NCBI GenBank assembly: GCA_014529385.2
Contig: CM043945.1
Location: 4,186,312 to 4,250,311, forward strand
Direction: 5' to 3'
Origin: Adiantum capillus-veneris
Lineage: Eukaryota; Streptophyta; Polypodiopsida; Polypodiales; Pteridaceae
Length of the DNA stretch: 64,000 bases
Positions 1-10,859 of this stretch are shown piece by piece. A program made the position numbers and the translations under genes. Position 1 is the stretch's first letter; the number at the start of each line of letters is the position of its first letter. The notes under the pieces are model-generated. The model searched no databases. It worked only from the letters and a program-made list of their open reading frames with translations, and had not been told where the DNA came from.

Positions 1-2296
1 TATATCAAGACTAAACCTCCATCCATTCTTGCATAGCTATCTAACCGTATTGGAGAGGGAATTTTTGAAGGGGAAGACATCATTGATAAGTAGAGAAGGA
101 TTGGATTTGGCTATGATAGAGAGGTAATAATTATTTCTTGAATATATGTTATCCAAGCTGTTTGAATGTCTAGTGTTATTGCTTAACACTAGATTGAAAA
201 TATGACACTTGTCCTCTTAACCAAGCAATTTCCTAGAATTATTACAAGGGGTTCTAGTGAGGTCGTAGAGGTTTGATATCCACAAACATAGCATATGAGA
301 TGAAACAAAAATAGGTTTTTTAAAGGCTATAGATTCTAGCTCTAGAACCGTTTTTCATAAGCACTTTTCAACCTAAACTATGTCAAAAAACATGTGCTAT
401 TTTTGCACGTTCTCCATGAAATTGGCCGTAGACCGCTCTAAAACGCCTCTTAGTGAGTTCTAAGGTGCTACATAAATAGACTTAATCATTATAAAGGTTC
501 TTAAATGATTCTAATGCATAGATACTATATGTATTTGAAGTTATGGCCTATTTATGAAAATCATGCCATGTAGATTTGTGGATAAATTCTACACTTTGTT
601 CAATTTTTTGACAATGTATATGCAATGGAAAGGTAGGTTTTATTTTATGTATAGACTCATTGCTATGTATTGCATCTTCCTTGAGTTTTGGGACACCAAA
701 TACCCCCAATAACTAACAACACAAAGTAGAGAAAAAAATTTTCATTATACAAAAATCTGACGCAGATTGAGTTAGAAATGTATAATGTTCAATATTGCTC
801 AATTCATTCAATGAACATGGTCAATCTATAGCTTATGTTCACCTAAGCATACAATACCAATTTAGATATAAGGACATACATTTCAAAGAGATTGTGATGG
901 TCACAATGTGGAAGTTAGTTTTTTGTGCGCGCAGTTTTTGGTCTTTGGATTTATGTCTAGACTTGTCATAAAAAAACATGTTTGGATGTTTTTGATGATT
1001 TTTGGATGTTAGTATGAAGGTGAATTACCAAGTTCTATCGATATAAAGCATTGATTTAGTCATGCCAACACCGATAATAGGTATACTGAATATAAAAAAT
1101 GCATGTTTTTTAATCTTAATTATATGCACAATAAAAAAATATGTGGTTATAGCAACCTTATACTTACATTAGTAACCCATTGATGTTAGAAAACATGGAT
1201 GATAGGTATACAAACTACAAAAACTACAACTTTTTTACACGTAATTGTATGCACAGTAAAAAAAGTAAGGGGATATAGAAAACCTTATACTTGCATAAGG
1301 AACCCATTGAAGTTTACGAGAAAGTTAAATTGGTTGCATTAAAAATACTTTATGTGATGTAATATGTGGTTAATCATGCAAATATACTAATTTTAGTCAA
1401 ATGCTGCATTACATTGGATGTAGTCATGTAAACATCAATGATAGGTATACACAATACAAAAAATGGAACTTTTTTATACTTCATTGTGTGCACAGTCAAA
1501 AAATATGGGGCTATAGCAATCAATCTAATTTTCACGCTAGCTTTAGTGGGTTCCTAATGTAATTATAAGTTAAATATATATGTAGTCGTGCATACACCAA
1601 TGATAGGTATATGGTATACAATGTCTTGTTACATTGCCAAACTGGTGTTAGAGTTTATGTGCTCAATTTTTTACTTTTAGATATTTGTGTACAACAATAC
1701 GTGGATCTAGGGACAACATCTTCAAGTTGATACAATTGATCAACAATAAGCTACTCGACATTAAGTTACTCAACATTCTTGCACTATTTCATCTTTTAAG
1801 TAGTACTCACCTGCACGCGTAAGTGACAAAAACCCTATCAATGATAAGCTTGGCTAAGTCAAAACCATAGTTGGTATTTATGAATTGAACTTTCGTGTTT
1901 ACAACCAAGTAATATGAGCTTATACATATACAAAACAAACTTTGGAGCAATTGTTGACAACATCACACACACACACACACACATGCGCTCTAACAAAAAT
2001 CGAGCCACCAAAATGCAACGGGATCTGGCTACTACACACGTGACAATATACATAAACTTATCAATTGGTGCACACAGTGGAGTCCGCCAGTTATCTCTCT
2101 CTCAAAAAAAAAAAAACACACTTCAATAGGTCTCCGACTATTTAAGCATTCCCTGCGTATCTCATACTTGCACACACTCACTCATACAATCAAACCCCTC
2201 GCTACTTACGAGTATTGAGCATCCTATGTGTTGAGTTCTTGCTTCAATCCTCCCCAACTTAGCTTGAATTAGCAGCACACTACATTCAAATTATCC
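1..2296. other. AT-rich gene-free stretch
   Basis: I see no coding region here. The sequence is AT-rich, with a short CA run near 1964-1982 and a degenerate tandem repeat at 1060-1620 that is listed separately. A small hairpin (CTAGTGTT, 7-nt loop, AACACTAG) sits near 170-192. The far end of the CACTA transposon should lie in this stretch but could not be recognised. Confidence 0.6.
1060..1620. repeat. Degenerate tandem repeat, period about 120-130 bp
   Basis: The landmark GATAGGTATA, or a close variant, recurs near 1073, 1201, 1440 and 1602. After the copies at 1073, 1201 and 1440 comes the same order of words: a short AATACAAAAA-like run, a T-rich run, a TGTATGCACAGT-like word, a run of A, then GGTTATAGCAACC-like text. 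The copies are strongly diverged and one appears to be missing between 1201 and 1440. No protein-coding content is visible. Confidence 0.55.
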
Positions 2297-3238
2297 CTAG
2301 CTCAATAAGTGGTGCGAACTCCCTGCCTCTACTCGCGCTCTGGCTGCATCCTTTTGTTGCTTCCACTTGTCGGGATTCTCGCGCGCTGCTTTCTTCGCAT
2401 TCTTCCAATCTTCTTTGGCCAGCCAATCTGGCCTGTTCCACCCATTCTTGATTGCTTTTTGCACCGTGGAACGCTTGTGTTTGCAGTATTCGCGCATTCG
2501 AATCTTCATCAGGTCTTCATTGAAGCGCTAATCCCGTGTTGGAACGGGAAACTCATCATGAAGTATGCTGATGACTCTGTTTTTTAAATCACTTGGTACT
2601 TCACTCCATTTGTTTAGTATGTAGTGTCTAAACAGCTGAGAGCAAAGACCACGCATGCGCGAGATCAGCTTCTTGCCGTCATCATCCATGATGATGCCGC
2701 CGCTGAAGTCGACGGAGTAAGACAAGCCCTTTGGCCGGTGACGCGTGAACCTGGGTGTCCCGGCAGGGGTCTCTAGCGGCATGTCGATGGGGGTACGGAC
2801 GTCAGGTGTCTCCACCGGCGTCTGGGCCCCGAAGCGAGGAGTGTCGAGTGGGGTGGCTCCTGGCGGAGTAGGTAGAGGTGTGTAGCTTCTAGGTACAGTC
2901 AGCCGTGCAAAACCTGGCGTAGATGGCGATGTTGTGGCTGGTGTGGGGGCGGGCAAAGAAGGGGAGGGTAAAGAGCCTCGTCGAACACGAGGCGGTGTGG
3001 AGGCATCGGTGGCAGAATCCCCACAACAACCGTCACCGCCACCACTAGAGCGCCGGTGTCTAGACAAGTGTGAAGCTCGTCTCGTCGACGCCGAAGCTTC
3101 GGAGCGCGCCGAATGCTCCGAAAGAGAGGGAGATGCGGATGGAGTAGGAACGCGCGATGATACGCTAGAGCGATGACACTCCACGTACCACTGTCTCTGC
3201 TGCGGTGACAAAGAAGAAAGAAACTCCTCATCATCCAT
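2297..3238 (-). pseudogene. CACTA tnp1/PTTA-type (Transposase_24) protein, one premature stop
   Basis: This locus encodes the second, DNA-binding type of CACTA protein. I place the start at the Met at 3238 (MDDEEFLSSLSPQQRQW); the frame is open further upstream, but that part looks non-coding. A Ser/Pro/Thr-rich low-complexity region of about 150 residues follows, then a basic and aromatic C-terminal domain. The C-terminal part (LMKIRMREYCKHKRSTVQ, then WLAKEDWKNAKKAARENPDK) has the look of the plant Transposase_24/PTTA domain, with its typical K-x-A-x-x-N-x-x-x-W spacing. A TAG at 2530-2528 interrupts the frame, and the same frame continues on both sides, so it is a point mutation, plausibly from CAG. 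The product would be about 310 residues. Its position downstream of tnp2 matches En/Spm organisation. Confidence 0.7.
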
Positions 3239-3510
3239 ACATGCATTAAACACACGAATATTTAAACTTAATATTGAATGAATAGAGTAGACAATGACAC
3301 AAAGACCATTAAATACAATGAAGTAATGACGCATATAAATACAATGACGCAATGAATTGAGTGATAAAAGAGGCAAGTCGAAAACTCAGAATTTTCAATC
3401 AAAAGATGTGAGCGCGAGTAGAAAAGAGCTTTATACACCATGGAAGGTACTTAGAGAGCCAGAGCTTTTACAACACGGAGCAAAATTGTTCAAATACAAT
3501 ATTTGTGGCT

Positions 3511-6500
3511 TTAAGAGATCTCTCTCTCATCCTCGCATAACTCAGCATAACTTCCTATATCTATATAGAGATCTCCGTTTAAACACATATCCTCTGTTTC
3601 ATTTTGTAGCTCCTCTGCATGCACCCCATATAGAGTAGTAGCATCTTGATGCTCGTCTGGCACCACCGCAGCGGCTTCTGATTGAGCATCTTCTCTGATC
3701 TCCTCCATTGATGCCGTTGTGATTGGCACATGGTAGCCTTCATACGTCCTTGCACTACGAGGGGCTACCTCTATGACGTACCACCAGTTTGATGTAGACT
3801 TTGTAGGATGAAATATTACCTGCCAGAGCCACATAACTTACATGAGAGCTTTCAAGCACATAACTTGTAAAAGGGGGATGTTAACTATTTACATACTTAC
3901 TTGTTCACAATGCTCGGGTTCCGCCGAAGTAAGTGAGTTCCACCACCACAGGATCTGCATCAGAGGAACGTCGTCGACTAGACTGTTCAAATTTTGCCAT
4001 GATTCCACAATCTTGAGTAAAACGCTTTTTGTCGATTCGTTCCATCCTAAAATGTCGACCTTTACACCATGCTGCTGTGTATGACTTATACTACAACGAA
4101 CAAAGATTATGAGTGGCCGTTCAAACGTTTATAAATAAAGTCACTTGCTAGTCGTACATTGCAAACTTACCTTGGTCGCGCAACCCCGAGAGTACTCCCA
4201 CTCTTCCTCAGTCACTTCGTCACCGCATTGTTGTGCGCTTTTCAATTGGTTGTGCAACCATCTTAAGATCATGAAGGTTGGTAGGCTCTCTAGAACCGCT
4301 GGATAGTGCATCGGTGGTCGTCTTCCCCGTCTCCACTCGATTCGTGCCCTTTGTCGCTCTTGCTTTGCATCCTCATATTGTGAAATCCACTTTTGCATCA
4401 CTGGATTGTGAAGCATGCAAAATCGGTTGATTTTAGCCTCTAGATCTTCCGTCATCTTCTTCTCAACACCAAGATTGCACATGACAATCCCAAATATGCG
4501 CTCATCATCTATGGTTCGCCATAGCGTGTCCCGGGCTTTATCAAATCCATCTAGCCACTCTCCAATGTACACTAGGGACTCTGATACCAACCAACCTTCT
4601 GCCATGCTACCCTTCGGACGTGCCTTTTGACGCACATATCCCTTAATCGTTTTCATGAAACGTTCTAAGAAGAACATCCATCTGGAATGAACTGTGCCAG
4701 CTATTTCCACCTCATCAACTATGTGAACAAGAAGATGCACCTGAATGGTTAGCATGGTAGTAGGAAAATGTTTCTCAAACATGCACACAAGCTCCGCAAC
4801 ATTTAGTTTGGCGAATGGTATGGAGTCTACGTTGATCTCCTTTTGTGAGATCCATTGCACCAGCTTTGCAAGTTTGTAGATTGTGTTACGGATGTCGAGA
4901 GACAAACATCCCTCAATGGCAACCGATAAAATAAACTGTAAAGTATGTGCAGCAATGATATTAAAGTCCACATTTTATGCAATCATATTAAAGTCCACTA
5001 TGAACGTACCTGACACATTTTATGCCAATCGTGTGACTTCAAACCGGTAAGATTTCCTTCTTTAGTAAAACACGTTCGGAGCGAGTGCATTACGCCAGTG
5101 GGGGTCCGCAAAGATCGAATGGTCTCTTTTACTTTGCGTTCTTGGGCTCCTGTGAAAATCCATGGTGCTTTAGGGAGTTTTATCGATCCATTAGACGCTG
5201 TTTGCGGCCAATATTGCTCCATACGATCCACATTTCTAAGGTCAACTCTGGCTCCCAAAGTATCTTTCTTGCCAGTGAGATGGTCCCATAGTAGATTACC
5301 CACATTCTTGAATATGTGCATTGGATCGAGCAAGTGATTGATCATGAGTCGGAGCCAGTATGGTAACTCGTACCATAGAGATAGTCTCTTCATCCCTAGA
5401 GGCAATCCGTCATCGCATATCTCCTTCTGCTCTAACCATGCTTGTGCAGACATCCTTGGTGGCTCTCTTCCCAAAAAGCCGTCGCGTACACATGATTCTC
5501 TGGAAGATACGCTTGATGACCTTTGTAGATTTGCTTCTTCAGTGAGGGTGCCCTACGTGCATTCAGTCTAGGTCCACATGTGACACATGCTCTGTATCCG
5601 CTTGTTTGAAGCCCTGCATGTATACACATGATAATAGATCAACTATGGGAAAAAACAAGATTTACAGTGTCTGAGTGAGGAGTGTCAATAGATCACCTGA
5701 GCTATCTGTTAGCCCGGGATAGTCATGCATGGTCCACATTAGAATGCCTCTGATCAAAGCATTCCATCGTCCTGTGTGTCGGCTCATATCCACCACCTCT
5801 ATGCCAATCCACAATTGTTGTAGCTCTTCCAATAGTGGACGAAGATACACATCCATATTCCCCACTTTATATCGCCCTGGCACAATCAAGCTTAGCCATA
5901 GGTGCCCCTTCTTCGTAGTCAACCACAGGGGAATGTTGTAGCTGATGATGACAACGGGCCATACACTGTAAGATGTTGATCTTTGACCAAATGGATTTAC
6001 GCCATCCATAGCCAGGCCTAAGCGCAAATTTCGAGCTTCCCTGGCAAAATCCGACCATGTTCCATCTATATGTTTCCAGGCTGCGCAATCTGCAGGAATT
6101 TGTAGCACACCATCCGAAGATTTATTCTCCTCATGCCATGATGCTAGGGCGGCCATGGACTTACATTCGAAGAAATGCTTGATGCGAGGAAGCAGAGGAA
6201 AATGTCGCAAAACCTTTTGTGGAATTTTTGTCCTGTGGAGATCTACTCGATATCTTTCGGAATCACATTTCGGACACTTCTCCATGTCTATGTATTCCCC
6301 TCTGAAAAGAATGCAGTCATTAGGACAAGCGTGGATAGAATTGTAATCCATCCCCAAGTTTCGCAAAATCTTTCTTGCTTCATCTCGGGAATCTGGCATC
6401 ACATTGTCAGCTGGCAGTATGTGCTCTTTAAGCAATCTACACAACATAAAAATACGATACAGTCGTGTAAAAATCTATCAGATCATTATACATTTATAGT

Positions 6501-7065
6501 TTTATTAAAGTAAACTAATTGTAATAGATCACCTAAAAAGCGCTGTGACGCTAGTGTCACTCCATCCAAACTTTGTCTGCATGTTGAGAAGAACCAGGAG
6601 TGCTTTCAATCTAGACATACGTGCTCCATTATACAATGGCGTATCGGCTTCACTTTTCATATCATCATAGATAAGCCTTTCTGAATCCATGATCGTCTCG
6701 ATCATTTCATCAATCTCGGGCTCAAACATTGCCTCGTTGGGAATGTGCTCTGCATGATCATCCCCCGAGCTGTCAGAGGCTACATCTTGTGGCCTCACAT
6801 ATGCTGCTTGACCAAAGCGCCTGCGAACACGTCTATTGGGTTGCAAGATTGCTGCTTGTTGGCCAGCGTCAGAGTCCGACGAGTTATAATTGGCAACAAC
6901 TCGATCTATAATAGATGGATCGAACTCGCCAAATTCACGAACGTGCTGCAAAGAAACACGTCTTGTCCGTCACACAGCATGCTTGCATTGATTACAAGGA
7001 CATAAGACCCTCGTTGAGAGATAGGTGTTTCGGTTGGACGGTCCCACATCCTCGTCACTACTCAT
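3511..7065 (-). pseudogene. CACTA tnp2-type transposase (Transposase_21, DUF4218, DUF4216), multi-exon, lightly damaged
   Basis: This is the catalytic CACTA transposase gene. Exon 1 (7065-6533) starts MSSDEDVG, carries a C-P-C-x-x-C motif and has a TGA at 6972-6970 where CGA (Arg) is expected. A GTGATC donor leads to an acceptor at about 6436. Exon 2 carries the Transposase_21 core (AMDGVNPFG, YNIPLW, MDVYLRPLLEELQQLW, then MWTMHDYPG). The next exon (from about 5610) continues YRACVTCGP and has a frameshift near 5490. The 5474-5010 part ends HDWHKMCQ, and an intron of about 90 nt (GTACGT to TTTACAG) leads into the DUF4218 exon with CMFEKHFPTTM, HSRWMFFLERFM and RQKARPKGSMAEGW. The last two exons (4091-3911 and 3823-3511) form the DUF4216-like end (FTQDCGIM, WWYVIEV). 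A TGA at 3907-3905 lies just before a GTAAGT donor. Splice sites were judged by eye. The gene is clearly of this family and probably non-functional. Confidence 0.85.
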
Positions 7066-7127
7066 AATGAGGATAAAAATCTTATAACCCGGACAACAAA
7101 TTTAATATTCTATTGGCATTCTTCGTC

Positions 7128-7130
<3 letters not shown>

Positions 7131-7203
<73 letters not shown>
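7131..7203. repeat. (TC)n microsatellite
   Basis: About 36 uninterrupted TC units lie just upstream of the transposase start on the minus strand, where they read as (GA)n in the presumed leader. Open frames across this run (poly Ser-Leu) are artefacts. Confidence 0.98.
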
Positions 7204-7205
<2 letters not shown>

Positions 7206-7499
7206 ACCTCACATTCTCTAGTCATGTCCAATCCCCGCACACCTCGGTCTAGAGGTGCACGGAGATCAGAACCACCGGGTTATAATCTCGTCTTTATTGG
7301 TCAATACCTATATTTGTGGGTACAAGAAATCTACACACCCACGTCTACATGATACTGCATGTAGTGGACAAAACTCCTTTGCCTCTTCTCTAGCTGTAGC
7401 ACTTCACAGCATCTTAACATCTTTTCACAGTAGATCTTTTCACTGTTCGTCTAACTCTAAACCCTAAACCGTAAGTAACTCTTGCGTGGACTCGATCTA

Positions 7500-7637
7500 A
7501 CGTAAATAAGCGTAAATCTAAATAAATGTAAATCTAACTAAAAATAAACCTAAATCTAATTTAACGTAAGTCTACATCTAACCTAATCTTTAACGTCTTT
7601 TGGGATAGTTTCCTACGACGTTAAAACTCTCTTCTTC

Positions 7638-7691
<54 letters not shown>

Positions 7692-8390
7692 ACCTAAATA
7701 AACCTAAGTCTAATCTAATATAACATAAATCTAAATCTAACGTAAATTATGTTATATTAAAAACAAAGAACTAAACTAACAGGTATTATAAGAACCTTAA
7801 AACTAATTTAACACATAATTTTTCACATAACTCGGCAAGAGTTGGCATTCTCATCACTAAAGATGTGAGAGTTAACTTCCGGCGGTGACGCTGCCTCATC
7901 TCCATCCACATCTGACGACAGCAATTGGCCCTTTAGACCGTTCTTGCTCTTGTTACTAACTTTGAAGTTGCTTTGAATGACTAGAGGTTGTCTAGATGGT
8001 CATTGTGTCGGGGATGTAGTGACTCTTGCCGCCCTGAAGATCCACCTTCTTCCCTATCTTCTGAAGACATTTCACCAGTACTTTTGGATCAACGGAGCCC
8101 ACCATGAGTGAAGGCAGCAATACCCTATATTCCATTGAGGGCTTTCTTTACCCGCTTCATGCAGGCATCGTAGTCTATGGAGACCTAAATCTAATCTAAT
8201 ATAACGTAAATCTAAATCTAGCGTAAATAAACGTAAATCTAGTTAAAAATAAACCTAAATCTAATCTAATTTAACTTAAATAAACCTAAATCTAATTTAA
8301 CGTAAGTCTACATCTAACCTAATCTTTAACGTCTTTTAGGATAGTTTCCTACGACGTTATAACTCTCTTCTTCTTGTGTGTGTGCGCGTG
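7500..8390. repeat. Direct repeat pair flanking the captured gene fragment, with (TG)n
   Basis: The block at about 7562-7640 (AACGTAAGTCTACATC through CTACGACGTTAAAACTC) recurs almost unchanged at about 8299-8377. The adjoining AT-rich text built from CCTAAATCTAA-like words recurs at 7686-7750 and 8184-8290. A (TG)n run of about 46 bp lies at 7639-7687. A third, shorter echo (AGTTTCCTATGACGTTAAA) lies near 8547. The two main copies bracket the HMA-like fragment at 7823-8185. They look like subterminal repeats of the transposon or the footprint of the capture event. Confidence 0.75.
7823..8185 (-). pseudogene. Captured fragment of an HMA-domain / HIPP-type metallochaperone gene
   Basis: Three short reading frames together match a heavy-metal-associated isoprenylated plant protein. 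From about 8181 the first frame gives DYDACMKRVKKALNGI, which resembles the HMA metal-site helix, but the usual C-x-x-C has only its second Cys (D-A-C) and a TAG follows at 8127-8125. The next frame gives VGSVDPKVLVKCLQKIGKK, matching the final strand and helix of HIPP HMA domains. A third frame is open for about 58 codons through GQLLSSDVDGDEAASPPEVN and ends CRVM-stop at 7823. That fits a C-terminal CaaX isoprenylation box, the hallmark of HIPPs. Two frame shifts and two in-frame stops mean it cannot make the intact protein. It lies in the same orientation as the transposase genes, inside the transposon. HIPPs are thought to bind metals through the HMA fold and anchor to membranes by the lipid. 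Confidence 0.7.
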
Positions 8391-8801
8391 TGTGGATGTG
8401 TGTGCCAATACAAAGAGATAAATGGTATAACCTTTCTATCACCCATGCCAAGTATGATAGATTGATTATGCCATTTCCCTCTTGAATAATAGGTCTTGAG
8501 TTCAACTCCTCGTCGGCTAGATCTTTAGGTCTTTTAATTTTAATTAGTTTCCTATGACGTTAAATTAGTTTCTCTCTCTTTCTTTCTCAATGTGTGTGCG
8601 TTTTTTTGGATCGTATGCATGTTTTCTCTCTCTTTTCCTCTCTCAATGTGTGCGTTTTTTGTTTATGCATGTTCTCTCTCTCTTTTCCTCTCTCAATGCG
8701 TGCGTTTTTTGTTTATGCATGCTCTCTCTCTCTTTTCCTCTCTCAATGTGTGTGTGCATTCTTTGTTTATGTATGTGTGTGTGCGTTTTTGTTTATGTTT
8801 T

Positions 8802-8803
<2 letters not shown>

Positions 8804-8859
<56 letters not shown>

Positions 8860-8863
8860 AACA

Positions 8864-8912
<49 letters not shown>

Positions 8913-8983
8913 GGAGAGAGAAAGAGGGGAAGGGAACATGAGAATGAGGAGAGGGAAGGAGCATACCTGGCTCTCCTTCCTCT

Positions 8984-9031
<48 letters not shown>

Positions 9032-9036
9032 AGAAG

Positions 9037-9072
<36 letters not shown>
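8804..9072. repeat. Compound (TC)n / (TG)n / (AG)n microsatellites
   Basis: Successive runs are TC at 8804-8856, TG at 8867-8894, AG at 8895-8912, GT at 8988-9030 and GA at 9041-9072. Upstream (8580-8770) is a short tandem repeat of roughly 55 bp built from TTTTCCTCTCTCAATG and GTGCGTTTTTTGTTTATGCATG, about four copies. Everything lies in the CACTA 5' region, and the long open frames across it are simple-sequence artefacts. Confidence 0.95.
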
Positions 9073-9074
<2 letters not shown>

Positions 9075-9100
9075 TTACCTGCTCCTTGCTTGAGGGCACC

Positions 9101-9279
9101 GAAAAACTCAGATCTGAGATCTGAGTTTTTGGGCGCGCTCGGTTATTTTTTTAGCCCAGCCGACGTCGCTATGAGCGTCGCAAATTTCTTTGTAAATTTG
9201 CGACGCTCATAGTGACGCCGGGAATTTTTTTTGAGCGTCGCTGTGTGAGCGTCGCTAATATGAATAGCCTCTTGTAGTG
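9101..9279 (-). repeat. CACTA terminal inverted repeat and subterminal hairpins
   Basis: The outermost bases on the minus strand are CACTACAAGAGGC, starting at 9279. Just inside are repeated GAGCGTCGC/GCGACGCTC words. Two of them form a perfect 19-bp inverted repeat (9169-9187 and 9194-9212) with a 6-nt loop. A second palindrome at 9101-9129 has AAAAACTCAGATCT facing its complement around one base. Short subterminal repeats of this kind are where CACTA proteins bind in En/Spm; binding here is inferred. Confidence 0.8.
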
Positions 9280-9282
9280 TTA

Positions 9283-10523
9283 GTGTCCAACTTTCCATAC
9301 ACCTATTGGCGTTCAAGTTCACATCTCTCCACTTGTTAGCACTAGTTTAAACTACCTCAGTTAGACTACAACGATATCAAAAGGTGAAACATCAAAAACA
9401 AAAGCCAATTCTTCCGTAAGAACACAAGTTCTCAGTGTTGGTTATCTACAAGAATTGCAATACAACTGTACTCATGGTGGAGAAACAAAGGTTCATCATC
9501 CTCCTCTCAGGCAAAATGTTTATATATTCTATTTCTTCCTTAGGAAACACATGAGTTATCCTTTTTTCACATTAGTTTTTGGTTTTTTAGATATACCTCT
9601 TTTGACATAAAAACCGTTGTCTTTTGCATAAGTTTAGCTTTTTTTGAAATTTTTTGCAAGTAATTTTTACACTAGCAATTTAAAACTATAGCTTTTACTT
9701 AAAAATAAGAATTGAAGTCAACTTTCAAATAGATTATGGACTATTGTAGTTATAACTATTTCTTGGTTTTTTATAAGCCAATTAGGGTGGCTTAGAACCA
9801 TAAAAATCTTTGATTAGAGAGTTAGAACTAATGCTTATAGAAATATGTTTTTTTGGCATTAACTTCTTTTTTTTAGTTGTTACAACACTCTGGATTACAT
9901 TTGATATTAGCTTGTTACTTTAATCACAAAGACTTACAAATTTCAATTTACTAAACATAATGCCTCACACTATGACATTGTGGGCTCCTTCACTAGATAT
10001 AATTGAGAGAATTTATTTTTTCCCTTAATTGGGACTTGAAGTAGTAATCTTAGACAAAAAACTAGTAACATTGGCTTGCTTACACACCATTAAAGTATAA
10101 GTAATCTTAGACAAAAAAATTATTTGTCATCTTTGAACTGTTTTTAAATGCATGGATAAGAGGGACATGGATAACAACTTCTAGGTCCGTTCTATACCTA
10201 CATTCCATGCTTAAACAAAAATGCTAATGATTTTTTTGTTTGCATGATGATTGCATGTAAGGATTTTGGCTTCTTTTATTGTTGAATTCAAGTGTTGTTT
10301 GAGCAATATTTTTGGCAGGGATACTTCTTCTATTGCTGCTATTTCATTTTTATTTCTTAGATGTAATAAAACATCAAAATTCCATTTCAAATATACATAA
10401 TTTCTTTTGGTAAAAAATATGTATGTAATCACTTTTATTAATCTTTGTCATGTCTCTTTTTTAATATACTGTTCAAATTGTGAATAAAGTATATAGTATA
10501 ATATGCCAACACACACACATAGG
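9283..10523. other. AT-rich region, no feature seen
   Basis: No supported coding region, terminal repeat or RNA gene was seen. The text is AT-rich, with several poly-T and poly-A tracts. Confidence 0.6.

Positions 10524-10582
<59 letters not shown>
10524..10582. repeat. (CT)n microsatellite
   Basis: About 29 CT units follow a short ACACACACA run. Confidence 0.97.
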
Positions 10583-10585
<3 letters not shown>

Positions 10586-10797
10586 ATCAAAACTAGAGTA
10601 GAGGGTTTGAGAGTGTCTGAGTGAAAAATTACGGTACTATATTAGGCATGACCAAATTCGAGCATGCTAGGTGGCTCAATAAGCATGCATGGCAGGTATA
10701 AGATGTCGAGAGGACTACTTTCAAGAATGTAGGGGAGTTGAAAAGCTCTTGTTTTGGGGGGTGGGGGGGAACTAAGAGGAGGTGAAGAGGCATCACA

Positions 10798-10799
<2 letters not shown>

Positions 10800-10852
<53 letters not shown>
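10800..10852. repeat. (AG)n microsatellite at the LINE 3' end
   Basis: About 26 AG units sit immediately beyond the last recognisable LINE coding sequence. On the minus strand they read (CT)n following AATAAAATCT, so they may represent or replace the LINE 3' tail. Confidence 0.9.
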
Positions 10853-10857
<5 letters not shown>

Positions 10858-10859
10858 AT

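Larger units (their letters stand above)
2297..9279 (-). mobile_element. CACTA (En/Spm-type) DNA transposon, one end recognised
   Basis: The minus strand reads from a CACTACAAGAGG terminus at 9279 into subterminal hairpins, a long 5' region, a tnp2-type transposase gene and then a tnp1/PTTA-type gene. This is the gene order expected of plant CACTA elements. The three bases outside the terminus (9280-9282, TTA) fit the usual 3-bp target duplication. The opposite terminus was not found below 2297, so the low end of the feature is only the end of the last gene. Coding damage is light (a few stops and one frameshift), so the copy is fairly young but very likely inactive. The 5' region carries a captured fragment of a host gene. 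Confidence 0.85.

Noticed and set aside
170-192. Small hairpin CTAGTGTT/AACACTAG as a transposon end
   Set aside because: It is an isolated 8-bp inverted repeat in AT-rich DNA with no target duplication or related copy.
1780-1795. CACTATTTCATC as the missing far end of the CACTA element
   Set aside because: Only the first five bases match the terminus at 9279, the GCGACGCTC subterminal words are absent, and the flanking triplet differs.
7456-7480. Telomere-like CCCTAAA text in the CACTA 5' region
   Set aside because: Only about two units of the plant telomere repeat are present. The following CCTAAAT-like words belong to the element's own AT-rich direct repeats.
8592-9212. Long open frames of poly Leu-Ser, Cys-Val, Arg-Glu or His-Thr across dinucleotide arrays (also near 26.8, 41.7, 43.0, 43.5 and 58.9 kb)
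   Set aside because: They exist because dinucleotide repeats lack stop codons in every frame. There is no independent sign of coding.
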